Assembly (NCBI GenBank): GCA_016872875.1
Contig: VGYW01000041.1
Coordinates: 1-31,408 of the forward strand
Source of the DNA: Planctomycetota bacterium
Lineage (GTDB): Bacteria; Planctomycetota; PUPC01; DSUN01
Direction of reading: 5' to 3'
DNA: 31,408 nucleotides
Shown: positions 7,705-15,525 of the stretch, piece by piece
Numbering within the stretch: position 1 is the stretch's first letter
How the letters are laid out: each line of letters starts with the position of its first letter
Program-made: the position numbers and the translations under genes
Notes under the pieces: model-generated
The model's database searches: none
The model's input: the letters and a program-made list of their open reading frames with translations, nothing else
What the model was told of the DNA's origin: nothing

Positions 7705-8553
7705 ATGAAGTTGCTCATCTGGTATGGCCGCCTCGTCACCCGCCGGCGCCTCTTGGGCGAGGGGGCGCTCCTAGCTCTCGGCTCCGTCCTCTGGGTCACG
7801 CTCCTCGTCGTCCTGCCGCTCCTCGTCATGGTCGCCCTGGCGTTCGCCAGCCGCAGCGAGATCGGCGAGGTCGAATGGAAGTTCACCTTCGAGAACTTCC
7901 GCCGCCTGGCCGGCTACGGCATCCTGGGCTGGTCGGCCGACTACTTGCTCATCCTCGCCCGAAGCGTGTGGGTGGCCTTCGTGACCACGGCCCTGTGCCT
8001 CGCCTTGTCGTATCCTCTGGCGTTCTTCATCGCCGGCCGCTCGCGGCTGACCCGCGCCGTGCTTCTGGGGCTGGTCATCGTGCCCTTCTGCACGAACCTG
8101 GTGGTGCGCACGTTAGGCTGGAGAGTGCTCTTCGAACGGGCCGGCCTGTATCCCGGGCCCTTTGCCGTCTTCGTGGGGATGGTGACGAGCGAGCTGCCTT
8201 TCGCTCTCCTGCCCCTCTACGCGGTCGTCGAGCGGCTCGACTGGTCGCTGGTGGAGGCCGCCCAGGACCTCTATGCCTCGCGGAGCCGCGTCTTCCTCCA
8301 CGCCATCCTGCCGCAGACGCTGCCCGGCCTGGCGGCGGCGATCATTCTGACCTTCATCCCAACGATGGGCGCGTTTGTGGTCCCAGGCCTCCTGGGTGGG
8401 GAGAAGTACTGGCTGGTCGGCAACCTCATTCAGCAGCAGTTCGGCGAGAGCCGCGACCTGCCCTTCGGCGCCGCCATCTGCCTCGCTCTCCTCCTCCTCA
8501 CGCTGGCCGGCCTCTTCCTCGTCCGCCGAAAGGGAGCCGATGCTCTCGCTTGA
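7705..8553 (+). CDS. potB: Spermidine/putrescine-type ABC transporter permease PotB
   Basis: Inner-membrane permease, one half of the import channel. The 282-residue product has about six hydrophobic helices, beginning at residues 23-47 (LLALGSVLWVTLLVVLPLLV). The cytoplasmic EAA loop reads VEAAQDLYASRSRVFLHAILP (about 191-211); this loop contacts the ATPase. The position after the hairpin and the AGGGGAA site 8 nt before ATG fix the start. It is a MetI-like/PotB family member by length, order and EAA loop. Substrate is inferred from family and gene order potA-B-C-D. Confidence 0.93.
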   Translation: MKLLIWYGRLVTRRRLLGEGALLALGSVLWVTLLVVLPLLVMVALAFASRSEIGEVEWKFTFENFRRLAGYGILGWSADYLLILARSVWVAFVTTALCLALSYPLAFFIAGRSRLTRAVLLGLVIVPFCTNLVVRTLGWRVLFERAGLYPGPFAVFVGMVTSELPFALLPLYAVVERLDWSLVEAAQDLYASRSRVFLHAILPQTLPGLAAAIILTFIPTMGAFVVPGLLGGEKYWLVGNLIQQQFGESRDLPFGAAICLALLLLTLAGLFLVRRKGADALA

Positions 8554-8565
8554 ACGGATTTGCGC

Positions 8566-9366
8566 ATGACCCGCCGCCTTCACCCATTGCTCGCGGTGCT
8601 GGCCATCGTGGCCCTGGCGGCGCTCTACGCGCCGCTCGCGGCCGTGGCCTACCTATCGGTGAACGTTAACCGCCAGGGCTTCGCCTGGCGGGGCTTCACC
8701 CTGAACTGGTACGCCCGGCTGCTGGGTGACTCGGCGATTCTGGAGGCGGCGCTCAACACCCTCGTCCTCGCCGTCGTCTCCACCGCGGTCGCCACGGTGC
8801 TCGGCACGCTTCTGGCGATTGCGATGGCGCGGTTCCCCTGGCCGCGGGGCGTGCGCCGAGCGTTCGACCTCCTGGTCTACCTCCCCGTGGTCACGCCCGA
8901 CATCTTGTTCGCCGCGGCGCTCGTCGTGGCCTTCCAGTTCCTGCGCGGCGTCTCGCCGGCCTTCAGACCCGGCCTGCTCAACATGGTCCTCGGCCACGTG
9001 TCGTTCCAGATAGCCTTCGTCGCCCTGGTGGTGGGAGGGCGGCTGGCCACGCTCGGGCGGAGCCTCGAGGAGGCGGCACGCGACCTCTACGCCACGCCGT
9101 GGTACCTCTTCCGCCGCGTCACCCTGCCGCTCCTCGCCCCCGGCATTGCGGCGGGGGCCATGCTCGCCTTCACCCTGTCGCTCGACGACTTCGTCATCAG
9201 CTTCTTCACGTACAGCGTGGAGTCCAGAACCTTGCCCATCCTCATCTATGCCTCGCTGCGGCAAGGTGTCAGCCCGGAGATTCACGCCTTGTCAACGCTC
9301 ATCGTTCTTGCTACAGTGTGCCTGGTCGTCGCGCTCGAAGCCCTCACCCGGTTCCGAAAGGAGTGA
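8566..9366 (+). CDS. potC: Spermidine/putrescine-type ABC transporter permease PotC
   Basis: Second inner-membrane permease of the importer. The 266-residue product has about six transmembrane helices, starting with LLAVLAIVALAALYAPLAAVAYLS. The EAA loop is EEAARDLYATPWYLFRRVTLP, and the following LSLDDFVISFFTYSVESRTLP is a strong PotC hallmark. The gene begins 12 nt after potB. I use the ATG at 8566; a TTG two codons earlier is also possible, and neither has a strong ribosome site, consistent with coupling to potB translation. Confidence 0.93.
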   Translation: MTRRLHPLLAVLAIVALAALYAPLAAVAYLSVNVNRQGFAWRGFTLNWYARLLGDSAILEAALNTLVLAVVSTAVATVLGTLLAIAMARFPWPRGVRRAFDLLVYLPVVTPDILFAAALVVAFQFLRGVSPAFRPGLLNMVLGHVSFQIAFVALVVGGRLATLGRSLEEAARDLYATPWYLFRRVTLPLLAPGIAAGAMLAFTLSLDDFVISFFTYSVESRTLPILIYASLRQGVSPEIHALSTLIVLATVCLVVALEALTRFRKE

Positions 9367-9369
9367 GCC

Positions 9370-10419
9370 ATGCGCTACGGAGCCGCTGCCGCGCTGTTGG
9401 CCGCCGCCGCGCTCCTCGGCTGCTCGCAGGCCGAGAAGCCGAAGGCACAGGTCATCGTCTATACGTACTCCGAGTACATTGACCCCGACCTGCCCAAGGA
9501 GTTCGAGAAGCAGACGGGCATCGGCGCCCGGATCGACGTCTACGAGAACACCGAGGAGATGATGTCGAAGCTCCAGCGCGGCGGCGCGAGCCAGTACGAC
9601 GTCGTGGTCGTCAGCGACCACGCCGTGCCCGTGCTCGCCAAGCTCAAGCTCATCCAGCCGCTCGACCCCGCGAAGCTGCCGAACGCCGCAAACGTCAGCG
9701 AGCAGTTCAAGAGCGCCCCCTACGACTCCGGGTCGAAGTTCAGCCAGCCCTACCAGTGGGGCACGGTGGGCCTGATGTACCGCAAGGACAAGGCGGCGGA
9801 CCTCGAGCCCTCCTGGGCCGCGCTCCTCGACCCCGCGAAGCAGCCCGGCCCCGTGGTGCTGATCGACTCGATGCGCGACATGCTCGGCGTCGCACTCAAG
9901 TCACTCGGCCACTCCGTGAACTCGCGTTCGACCGAGGAGCTGAAGGCCGCCGCGGCGCGCGTGCTGGACGCCAAGAGGAGCGCCAAGTGCCTCGGCTTCG
10001 CGCCCGGCGTGGGTGGAAAGAGCAAGGTGGCCGACGCCTCCGCCGTCGCCGCCATCGTCTACAGCGGCGACGCCGTCAAGGCCTGCGTGGAGGACGACAA
10101 GCTCGCCTACGTCATCCCAAAGGAAGGCTCGATCATCTGGACCGACGCCATGACCGTGCCCGCGCAGGCGCCCAATCCCGATGGCGCTCACAGGTTCATC
10201 AACTTCATCCTCGACCCCGAGGTGGGCGCGAAGCTCTCCGACTTCAACCGCTGCGGAACCCCGAACGCCGCCAGCCTCAAGCTCATCAGGAAAGAGGACC
10301 GCGACAACCCCGCCATCTACCCCCCCGCCGACACTCTGAAGAAGCTCGAATACATCGAGGACATCGGCGACGCGACGCGGCTGTATGATGAGATTTGGAC
10401 CGCGGTGAAGGCCAGATGA
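9370..10419 (+). CDS. potD: Polyamine-type ABC transporter substrate-binding lipoprotein PotD
   Basis: Extracytoplasmic solute-binding lipoprotein that delivers substrate to PotBC. The 349-residue product has a signal peptide ending in the lipobox LLGC with lipidated Cys 18. The mature part starts with VIVYTYSEYIDPDLPKEFEKQTG, followed by YDVVVVSDHAVPVLAKLKLIQPLD, YQWGTVGLMYRKD and HRFINFILDPEVGAKLSDFN, all typical of PotD/PotF proteins. The ribosome site GGAGTGA overlaps the potC stop, so potC and potD are translationally linked. Aromatic and acidic residues expected in the polyamine pocket (YSEYID, WGTVG) are visible, but binding of spermidine rather than putrescine cannot be decided. Confidence 0.94.
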   Translation: MRYGAAAALLAAAALLGCSQAEKPKAQVIVYTYSEYIDPDLPKEFEKQTGIGARIDVYENTEEMMSKLQRGGASQYDVVVVSDHAVPVLAKLKLIQPLDPAKLPNAANVSEQFKSAPYDSGSKFSQPYQWGTVGLMYRKDKAADLEPSWAALLDPAKQPGPVVLIDSMRDMLGVALKSLGHSVNSRSTEELKAAAARVLDAKRSAKCLGFAPGVGGKSKVADASAVAAIVYSGDAVKACVEDDKLAYVIPKEGSIIWTDAMTVPAQAPNPDGAHRFINFILDPEVGAKLSDFNRCGTPNAASLKLIRKEDRDNPAIYPPADTLKKLEYIEDIGDATRLYDEIWTAVKAR

Positions 10420-10446
10420 ACCTGGCCGGGATGCGCGTGCAAGGAG

Positions 10447-10512
10447 GGGATGACTGGATGGGTGGATGGGTGTCAGACAACCATCCATTCATCCACCCAT
10501 CCATTCATCCCG
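10447..10512. repeat. Inverted microsatellite hairpin, GGATGGGT/ACCCATCC arms (family E, copy 2)
   Basis: Left arm GGATGACTGGATGGGTGGAT pairs with right arm ATCCACCCATCCATTCATCC around a loop containing GTCAGAC. It lies between the convergent potD and oxidoreductase genes, where it may also end transcripts. Confidence 0.85.
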
Positions 10513-10550
10513 TCTGACCGCGGCAGATGCCCTCTATCCCGAGCAAGCCC

Positions 10551-11555
10551 TCACGTAATCTGACCCTGGTAGATTCGCTCAATCAGCTCCATCGTCTTCA
10601 CGGCATCGTCGAGACAGGTTTCGGGCTGGACGCCGCGGCGGATGCACGCGACGAAGTGGGCGTTCATGTCGTACTCGCCGTAGGCGCGGTACGTCTCCTT
10701 GCTCGCCGCCAGCTCGAAGGGGTCGAGGGTGCGGAGCGGCTCCTTCCTGTTGTCCGCAAAGACCCGCCCGCCCTCCTCGGGGTCGGCGAAGGCGGAGATG
10801 CCGGGGGCGTGGAGCTCGAAGGTGAAGAAGCGGCGGCCAGCCATCCAGTTGGTCATGAGCACGCCCGTGGCGCCGGAGTCGAAGCGGACGAGTGCGTAGT
10901 GGGCGGTGAAGTGCTCGGCGAGGAGGCGGCGGACGTCGCTCGCCACGGCCACGACGTTTCCCCCGCACAGGTAGCGGAGCGTGTCCACAGCGTGGATGGC
11001 GTCGCTCGTCAGGATGTCAATCGCCCCGCCGTAGTAGGGGCCGGCCCCCACCGAGTTCTTGTAGAATGATGCGACGGCGGAGTGGGTGGGGCCGCGTTCG
11101 TCGCAGAGCTTCTTGGCGGCGCGCAGCACGGGGCAGTAGCGCCGCTGAAAGGTCACGCCCGTGATGAGGCCCTTCTTGCGGGCGATGATGGCCAGTTGGC
11201 GGGTCTGCTCGGCGGTGAGGGCGGGCGGCTTTTCGATGATCAAGTGGCAGCCGAGGCTCATCACGCCGGCCGCCACGTCGTAGAGGTGGTGTGGCGGCAT
11301 GATGGCGTAGACGGCGTCGGGGCGCTCCTTCTCGATCATCTCGCGGTAGCTGGCGTAGGTGGCCTTGACGCCGAAGGTCTCGGCGGCCCGCCGCAGCTTC
11401 TCGGCGTCGAGCTCCGCGATGGCGCATATCTCGGCGCCGGGGTTGTCGCGCACCGAGGGATAGTGCGACGTCGTGGCGCGGCTCCCCGCGCCGATGAACG
11501 CCACGCGCACCACACGCTCGGGGGCTGGCGGGGCAGGCTTCGCTCGCTTGGGCAT
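10551..11555 (-). CDS. Gfo/Idh/MocA-family NAD(P)-dependent oxidoreductase
   Basis: Predicted cytoplasmic oxidoreductase acting on a sugar, inositol or sugar acid. The 334-residue product has an N-terminal Rossmann motif VAFIGAGSRATTSHYP, the family's EKP motif in LIIEKPPALT with the conserved Lys, and a C-terminal alpha/beta domain (HAVDTLRYLCGG, FVACIRRGVQPETCLDDAVKTMELI). The candidate catalytic region is GGAIDILTSDAIHAVD, where DxxxH gives Asp and His. I choose the ATG at 11555, preceded by TTGGAGAGG, over the in-frame ATG at 11588, which would place the ribosome site inside the gene. The substrate cannot be assigned. The gene is on the same strand as the RseC-like gene, 71 nt downstream of it across a perfect palindrome. 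Confidence 0.9.
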   Translation of the reverse strand: MPKRAKPAPPAPERVVRVAFIGAGSRATTSHYPSVRDNPGAEICAIAELDAEKLRRAAETFGVKATYASYREMIEKERPDAVYAIMPPHHLYDVAAGVMSLGCHLIIEKPPALTAEQTRQLAIIARKKGLITGVTFQRRYCPVLRAAKKLCDERGPTHSAVASFYKNSVGAGPYYGGAIDILTSDAIHAVDTLRYLCGGNVVAVASDVRRLLAEHFTAHYALVRFDSGATGVLMTNWMAGRRFFTFELHAPGISAFADPEEGGRVFADNRKEPLRTLDPFELAASKETYRAYGEYDMNAHFVACIRRGVQPETCLDDAVKTMELIERIYQGQIT

Positions 11556-11580
11556 GAGGGTGCCTCTCCAAGAAGGGGGA

Positions 11581-11627
11581 GAAAGCATCCAATCGATCGA
11601 TTCGATCGAATCGATCGCTCCGCTTTC
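11581..11627. repeat. Perfect 24-bp GATC/TCGA palindrome with outer GAAAGC/GCTTTC arms (family G)
   Basis: Positions 11594-11617 form a perfect palindrome built from CGAT and TCGA units, and GAAAGC / GCTTTC flank it. The right end touches the stop codon of the RseC-like gene. It is AT-richer than its surroundings. Confidence 0.8.
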
Positions 11628-12046
11628 TATGGCCCCAACACCTCCACGATTTCAGGCGGCTTCTGGCCTGGGCGGACATAGCGCCTGTCAATCACCATCG
11701 CAAGGGCGAAGAGCAGTGCCAGCAGCCCGAAGCCGAGGGCCAGCGCCGCAGCGTCGCGCCCCAGCCCGAACGGCGGCCACTGCCACCCCACCGCCACCCC
11801 CACGATGAGGCCGAGCAGCGGAAGGACGAAGAGCAGGAACGAACTGAGCCACGGGCTGCCCGCCTCGATCTCCACCACGACGCGCGAGCCGACCGGGGGA
11901 GCCAGGCCGGTCTCGGCCTCAAGCTCGCGTTCCGGGCCGCCCAGCGCCGAGCAGGCGCAGCACCGTCCGCACTCGGCGCCCGGCCTCATGCGCACGCGCG
12001 CCACCCGCCCGCTCACGGCGACGACCACGCCCTCTTCGCGCACCAT
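11627..12046 (-). CDS. rseC: RseC/SoxR-reducing-type membrane protein
   Basis: Small membrane protein of the RseC family, which in other bacteria is linked to reduction of redox regulators or to electron-transfer complexes. The 139-residue product starts MVREEGVVVAVSGRVARVRM, carries a Cys cluster AECGRCCACSALGG (Cys-x2-Cys-Cys-x-Cys) near residues 24-32, a short beta-rich segment GSRVVVEIE, then two transmembrane helices (SFLLFVLPLLGLIVGVAVGW and AALALGFGLLALLFALAMVI). This order matches RseC. The start at 12046 has GGGAG upstream; the longer open frame to 12277 is repeat-derived. No rnf genes are visible nearby, so its partner is unknown. Confidence 0.82.
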   Translation of the reverse strand: MVREEGVVVAVSGRVARVRMRPGAECGRCCACSALGGPERELEAETGLAPPVGSRVVVEIEAGSPWLSSFLLFVLPLLGLIVGVAVGWQWPPFGLGRDAAALALGFGLLALLFALAMVIDRRYVRPGQKPPEIVEVLGP

Positions 12047-12079
12047 AGGTCTCCCAATAGGCGGCTCCCCGGATAGGAG

Positions 12080-12305
12080 CACACGATCGCAGTCCCAGAG
12101 GGACGGCAGTGGGTAGCCGGCGGCTTCAGCCGCCGGATCGAAGCGCACCCGCACGCCAGTCCCAAAGGGACGGCAGAACTCCGAGGCGAGTCGGTCCTGT
12201 CCCTCCTTCTGCCGTCCCTTCGGGACTTTGCTGGTTCCGGCGCCCGGGTCCGGCGGCTGAAGCCGCCGGCAACCCACTGCGCTCCCTTCGGGAGCAAGAG
12301 ACCCG
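12080..12305. repeat. Nested inverted-repeat block with GCCGTCCC and CCGGCGGCTTCAG units (family H)
   Basis: The 300-nt gap between the DJ-1-like and RseC-like genes is filled by paired motifs. A 20-nt near-palindrome CCGGCGGCTTCAGCCGCCGG (12117-12136) recurs inverted at 12250-12269. Copies of GTCCCAAAGGGACGGCAGAA face TTCTGCCGTCCCTTCGGGAC. No gene or clear promoter is seen here. Confidence 0.82.
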
Positions 12306-12347
12306 AGCCCCCGCAGGGGGCGGCAGAAGCCTTGTTCCGCACCGACC

Positions 12348-12965
12348 CTATGGTTTCAGCGGCTCCGCAAGCGCGTTGGCGAGTGCCTCGCCGAACGCCT
12401 TGGCGGCCTTGGGGCCGTCGGCGGTCACGACCCTGCCGTCACGCGCGACCGGGCCATCGGACCACTTTGCGCCGTGCTTCTCGAGGTCGTCCTTCTGGTC
12501 TGCCCAGGCGGTCGCGCGCCTGCCCTTGAGCAGGCCGGCCCGCGCCAGGATGGAGGGGGCGATGCAGATTGCGCCGAGGACCTTGCCGCCGGCCGCCGCC
12601 TCCTTGGCTAAGCCGTGGGCCGCCGGGTCGTCGAAGTAGACGCTCGCCCCCACGCCCCCGACGAAGACCACGGCGTCGAAGGCGGCGGCCCTCACCTCCT
12701 TCAGGAGCGCCTGGGGCTTCGCCTTCGCGCCCAGCATGCCCACCGCCTCGTCGAGCGACGAGCAGGCGACCGTCACCTCGCAGCCCTTCTCCCGCAGGAC
12801 CGCCAGGGGCTCCTGGAGCTCCTCGTCGCGGAAGTCCTTCGGGGCGATAACCAGGACCGCCTTCTTCCCGTCCAGCGGCTTCGCGGTCTCTGGCTTGCCG
12901 CCCTGCTCAGCGCAGCCGAGCAGAATCGCGAGCGTAGCCACCAACACCCCTACCACGCTTCGCAT
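12348..12965 (-). CDS. DJ-1/PfpI-family lipoprotein
   Basis: Member of the DJ-1/PfpI superfamily exported as a lipoprotein. The 205-residue product has signal MRSVVGVLVATLAILLGC with lipobox Cys 18. The core runs from KKAVLVIAPKDFRDEELQEP, with Glu about 48 or 49 at the usual DJ-1 acidic position, to GKVLGAICIAPSILARAGLLKGRRAT, with the nucleophile-elbow Cys about 134, and ends VARDGRVVTADGPKAAKAFGEAL. Family members act as proteases, glyoxalases, deglycases or chaperones; sequence does not say which. Being lipid-anchored is unusual, since most are cytoplasmic. ATG at 12965 has AGGAGAA upstream and a good promoter before it. Confidence 0.88.
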   Translation of the reverse strand: MRSVVGVLVATLAILLGCAEQGGKPETAKPLDGKKAVLVIAPKDFRDEELQEPLAVLREKGCEVTVACSSLDEAVGMLGAKAKPQALLKEVRAAAFDAVVFVGGVGASVYFDDPAAHGLAKEAAAGGKVLGAICIAPSILARAGLLKGRRATAWADQKDDLEKHGAKWSDGPVARDGRVVTADGPKAAKAFGEALANALAEPLKP

Positions 12966-12990
12966 GGCGCTTCTCCTGCCTCCCTCTTTC

Positions 12991-13019
12991 AGCCTAACCC
13001 TTCCGGCACCTTGGGTCAA
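12991..13019 (-). promoter_or_regulatory. Sigma70-like promoter for the DJ-1/PfpI lipoprotein
   Basis: On the minus strand TTGACC (13014-13019) and TAGGCT (12991-12996) are 17 bases apart, giving a leader of about 20 nt that contains the AGGAGAA ribosome site. Confidence 0.5.
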
Positions 13020-13041
13020 GTCCCGCCCCTGAAAGAACCGG

Positions 13042-13165
13042 GAGAGTATGGAGTGCGGCATCGGAGATGCCGCCTGGCGTCCCAGCGGAGCGGTCGAAGA
13101 GGGAGATCGCTCGGCTCCGGGGCCGGCCTTCGAGATGTGGGCAAAGATCAGGGCTTCGCCCCTTC
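13042..13165. repeat. TATGGAGTGCGGC element (family I, copy 1, forward)
   Basis: Starts TATGGAGTGCGGCATC, has the stem GCGGCATC-GGA-GATGCCGC, the shared box CCCAGCGGAGCGGTC and ends near CGAGATGTGGGCAAAGAT. Matching copies are at 14088-14212 (inverted) and 14218-14306 (forward), with a partial copy at 20521-20566. Confidence 0.85.
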
Positions 13166-13264
13166 GGCTCCGCTCAGGGCAGGCTCTGGGCTATCCCATG
13201 ATACCCTTGCGGGGCTACAGACAGCGGAATGCAGAAACCAGGGGCGTGTCAGCGGCGAGAGGGC

Positions 13265-13292
13265 TTGACAAGCGCGGGATTCGGGCTAAACT
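13265..13292 (+). promoter_or_regulatory. Sigma70-like promoter for the first DUF paralogue
   Basis: TTGACA (13265-13270) and TAAACT (13287-13292) are 16 bases apart. It lies upstream of the GTG at 13369 and downstream of the longer in-frame ATG at 13048, so it supports the shorter protein. Confidence 0.55.
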
Positions 13293-13368
13293 GCCGAGTG
13301 CTGCGGGAGAGACACGCGGGTCGCGTGTCTCCACGATCCGAGTACCAGAATCCAGAAAGGAATGGAGC

Positions 13369-14046
13369 GTGCCGGGGGAAGTGATCCTCATCTTCGGCGT
13401 CATCATCGCTATTGTGATTCTCATCGCGGTGCTCGGCTGGCTGCGGGAGAAGAGGCGGCGCGAGGCGTTCCAGGCCATCGCCGCCCGCCTGGGGCTGGCG
13501 TTCGCCCCAGGCCGCGACCACGGCCTGGCCGCCCACTACCAGTTCCTCGACGCCCTCCGCCAGGGCTCCAACCGCTACGCCTTCAACGTCATGCACGGCC
13601 AATACCAGGGCTACCCCGTGGTGGCCTTCGACTACCACTACGAGACCCACTCCACCAACTCCAAGGGCCAGCGCCAGACCCACCACCACTACTTCAGCTT
13701 CTTCGTCCTCGAGCAGGCCCGCGACTTCCCCGAACTCCGCATCTACCCCGAGGGCCTCTGGCAGAAGCTCGGCCAGATGCTCGGATTCGACGACATTGAT
13801 TTCGAGTCCCTTGAGTTCTCCCGCGCCTTCTGCGTCCGCTCGAAGGACCGCAAGTTTGCCTACGACGTCTGCCACACGCGCATGATGGAGTACCTGCTCG
13901 CCCACCGCGACCTCTCGGTTGAGATCGAGCACACCGCTGTGGCCCTCTCCTTCAGCCGCCGTCTCAAGCCCGAAGAGCTCCCCGAGCGCCTCGACCAGCT
14001 CGTCCAGATCGTCAACCTCTTCCCCGAGTACCTGTATCAGGGGTGA
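13369..14046 (+). CDS. Membrane-anchored protein of unknown function, tandem paralogue 1
   Basis: Function not recognised. The 225-residue product opens with one transmembrane helix (VILIFGVIIAIVILIAVLGWL) followed by basic KRRR, so it is probably anchored with the rest in the cytoplasm. The soluble part has NVMHGQYQGYPVVAFDYHYET, a His-rich stretch HHHYFSFFVLEQ, FPELRIYPEGL, then DFESLEFSRAFCVRSKDRKFAYDVCHTRMMEYLLAHRDLSVEIEH. Much of this recurs in the protein encoded at 14479, so the two are tandem paralogues. The GTG start is chosen because AAAGGAATGGAGC precedes it and a promoter lies between it and the longer open frame. A compact beta-rich domain is likely, judging from alternating strands. 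Confidence 0.8.
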   Translation: MPGEVILIFGVIIAIVILIAVLGWLREKRRREAFQAIAARLGLAFAPGRDHGLAAHYQFLDALRQGSNRYAFNVMHGQYQGYPVVAFDYHYETHSTNSKGQRQTHHHYFSFFVLEQARDFPELRIYPEGLWQKLGQMLGFDDIDFESLEFSRAFCVRSKDRKFAYDVCHTRMMEYLLAHRDLSVEIEHTAVALSFSRRLKPEELPERLDQLVQIVNLFPEYLYQG

Positions 14047-14087
14047 TGCCGGATGGCGATGGCCTCTGCCGCCTCTCCCCCCGGGAG

Positions 14088-14212
14088 CTCATCGTTGCCC
14101 ACATCTCGTGGCCTGTGCCAGGATCGCGGCGGTCTTCCTCTCTGACCGCTCCGCTGGGAACCAAAGCGGCATCTCCGATGCCGCACTCCATATTCCTGCC
14201 GTTGCATAGGGG
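14088..14212. repeat. TATGGAGTGCGGC element (family I, copy 2, inverted)
   Basis: Reverse complement of copy 1. It runs from TTGCCCACATCTCG to GCCGCACTCCATA, with the same 8-bp stem. It lies back to back with copy 3. Confidence 0.85.
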
Positions 14213-14217
14213 AGCGG

Positions 14218-14306
14218 ACTATGGAGTGCGGCGACGAAGTCACCGCTTTGCGTGGCAGCGGAGCGGGGAAACCGGCAGACCGCTGCGAGATGTGGGCAAA
14301 GACTAG
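14218..14306. repeat. TATGGAGTGCGGC element (family I, copy 3, forward)
   Basis: Begins CTATGGAGTGCGGCGAC, contains AGTCACCGCTTTG and GCAGCGGAGCGG, and ends GAGATGTGGGCAAAGAC. It is shorter than copy 1 in the middle. Confidence 0.82.
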
Positions 14307-14404
14307 GCTCTGTACGACAATAGGCCGGAGCGGGTAGCGCCAGCGTCTCGCTGGCCGCCCGAGGCCGCCGGGACGGCGGCGCTACGAATTGCCGTACAGA
14401 GCCT
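14305..14404. repeat. 100-bp element with 17-bp terminal inverted repeats (family J)
   Basis: Ends AGGCTCTGTACGACAAT (14305-14321) and ATTGCCGTACAGAGCCT (14388-14404) are inverted with one mismatch. An inner inverted pair GTAGCGCC / GGCGCTAC makes the whole unit foldable. No target-site duplication or open frame is apparent. Confidence 0.85.
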
Positions 14405-14478
14405 AGCCCCGGGAGAGGGAAAAAAGCAAGCGCAGCAGGTGAGCAGAGGCTGTCGGCGTAACAAGGAGCCGCGCTCGG

Positions 14479-15150
14479 ATGGACTTCTGGTGCCTCCTAC
14501 TCGCCATCGCGATCATGGCCTACATTGTCGCCTACACACTGCTGAGGGACTGGGTGCGTGCGCGCGAGCTGCGCAAGCTGGCGAAGGAGCTGGGCCTGAG
14601 CTACGGGGGCCGCGACTGGACTACGGCGCGGCTGGCCAGCAAGTCGCCATTCGTCCGGGCCAGAGCGTCGTGGTACTATGACATGGTCTCCGGCAACTAC
14701 CAGGGGCATCACGTCTGGGTGCTCGACCATCGCGAGGGGTTCTTCACCGCTGGACCAGCTAGAGAGCGAGCCCACGACACCTGTCTCGTGCTGGAGCACG
14801 AGGGCAGCTTCCCAGAGCTGTCGATCCGACCGAGGAAGCGCGAGCTGGTCATTGACGTGATGATGCCACGCCTCGAGGAGGTGGAGTTCGAGTCGGCGGA
14901 GTTCTCTCGGTCCTTCAGGGTTGCCACGGCGAATCGCAAGTTCGCCTATGATGTCTGCCACCCCCGCATGATGGAATGTCTGCTCGGGCATCGTGATCTC
15001 TCGGTCGAGTTCAAGGGGAACAGCATAGCGATGGTGTTTCAGAGGCATCTCGGGGCGAGAGACATCCCGCCGCGCTTGAACCAACTGGTGGAAATCCGCA
15101 AGCTCTTGCCGCACTACCTGTTCGGCGGTCCTTCGGCGGGGCAAGGCTGA
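14479..15150 (+). CDS. Membrane-anchored protein of unknown function, tandem paralogue 2
   Basis: Function not recognised. This 223-residue protein is a diverged copy of the one at 13369. It has an N-terminal transmembrane helix (LLLAIAIMAYIVAYTLL) with a basic flank (RDWVRARELRK). Shared blocks are SGNYQGHHVWVLDH, CLVLEHEGSFPELSIRP, EVEFESAEFSRSFRVATANRKFAYDVCHPRMMECLLGHRDLSVEF and PPRLNQLVEIRKLLPHYLF. It lacks the His-rich HHHYF segment of paralogue 1, so that loop is the main difference. The start ATG has AAGGAG 10 nt upstream. The two genes are separated by about 430 nt of repeat elements (families I and J). Confidence 0.8.
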   Translation: MDFWCLLLAIAIMAYIVAYTLLRDWVRARELRKLAKELGLSYGGRDWTTARLASKSPFVRARASWYYDMVSGNYQGHHVWVLDHREGFFTAGPARERAHDTCLVLEHEGSFPELSIRPRKRELVIDVMMPRLEEVEFESAEFSRSFRVATANRKFAYDVCHPRMMECLLGHRDLSVEFKGNSIAMVFQRHLGARDIPPRLNQLVEIRKLLPHYLFGGPSAGQG

Positions 15151-15253
15151 CGGCCCCACTTGGCTTGTCCGAGTGGGGCGATGGCTGGGAGCGAGATGTC
15201 GCGCCGGCCCGGTCCGCCCCCCGCTCGGCGGGCGGGGGGCCGGGGCAGGAAGG

Positions 15254-15278
15254 TTGCGGAGTTGTTCAACTCCGCAAT
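15254..15278. repeat. TTGCGGAGTTG palindrome (family L, copy 1)
   Basis: Near-perfect palindrome TTGCGGAGTTG-TT-CAACTCCGCAA followed by TCCA. A second copy with loop AA is at 20199-20224. Confidence 0.75.
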
Positions 15279-15306
15279 CCACTTTCTGGGGCGCAGCGCC
15301 CCTATT

Positions 15307-15454
15307 GACCTCTGCACAAGTAATGATAGGACCTGAGGAGGTCATTCCGAGCGGAGCGCAGCGAAGTCGAGGAATCTCTCTTGTCCGGCGGCACAGGAGA
15401 GATGCCTCGACCTCGCTCGGCATGACAGACCTTATCATTCCCTGTGCAGAGGTC
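15307..15454. repeat. 148-bp nested hairpin element with GACCTCTGCACA ends (family K)
   Basis: Ends GACCTCTGCACA-AGTAATGATAGG and CCTTATCATTCCCTGTGCAGAGGTC are inverted over about 24 nt. Inside lies a second inverted pair built on TCATTCCGAGCGGAGCG / CGCTCGGCATGACA. It is AT-richer at the ends than the surrounding sequence. Together with copy L1 it fills the gap from 15151 to 15525, where I see no gene. Confidence 0.85.
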
Positions 15455-15525
15455 AGTAATGCCATCCGCCGGAGCTCGGCTTCCCATGCGGCGGGCCGGC
15501 GCGTTCGCGTGCTCTTGAGCGGCCG

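Noticed and set aside
13048..13368. 332-residue version of the first paralogue
   Set aside because: The extension is family-I repeat sequence and a sigma70-like promoter lies after its start.
15238..15258. Possible sigma54 promoter GGGGCAGGAAGGTTGCGG
   Set aside because: The -24 part is poor, it overlaps a palindrome, and no plus-strand gene follows for several kilobases.
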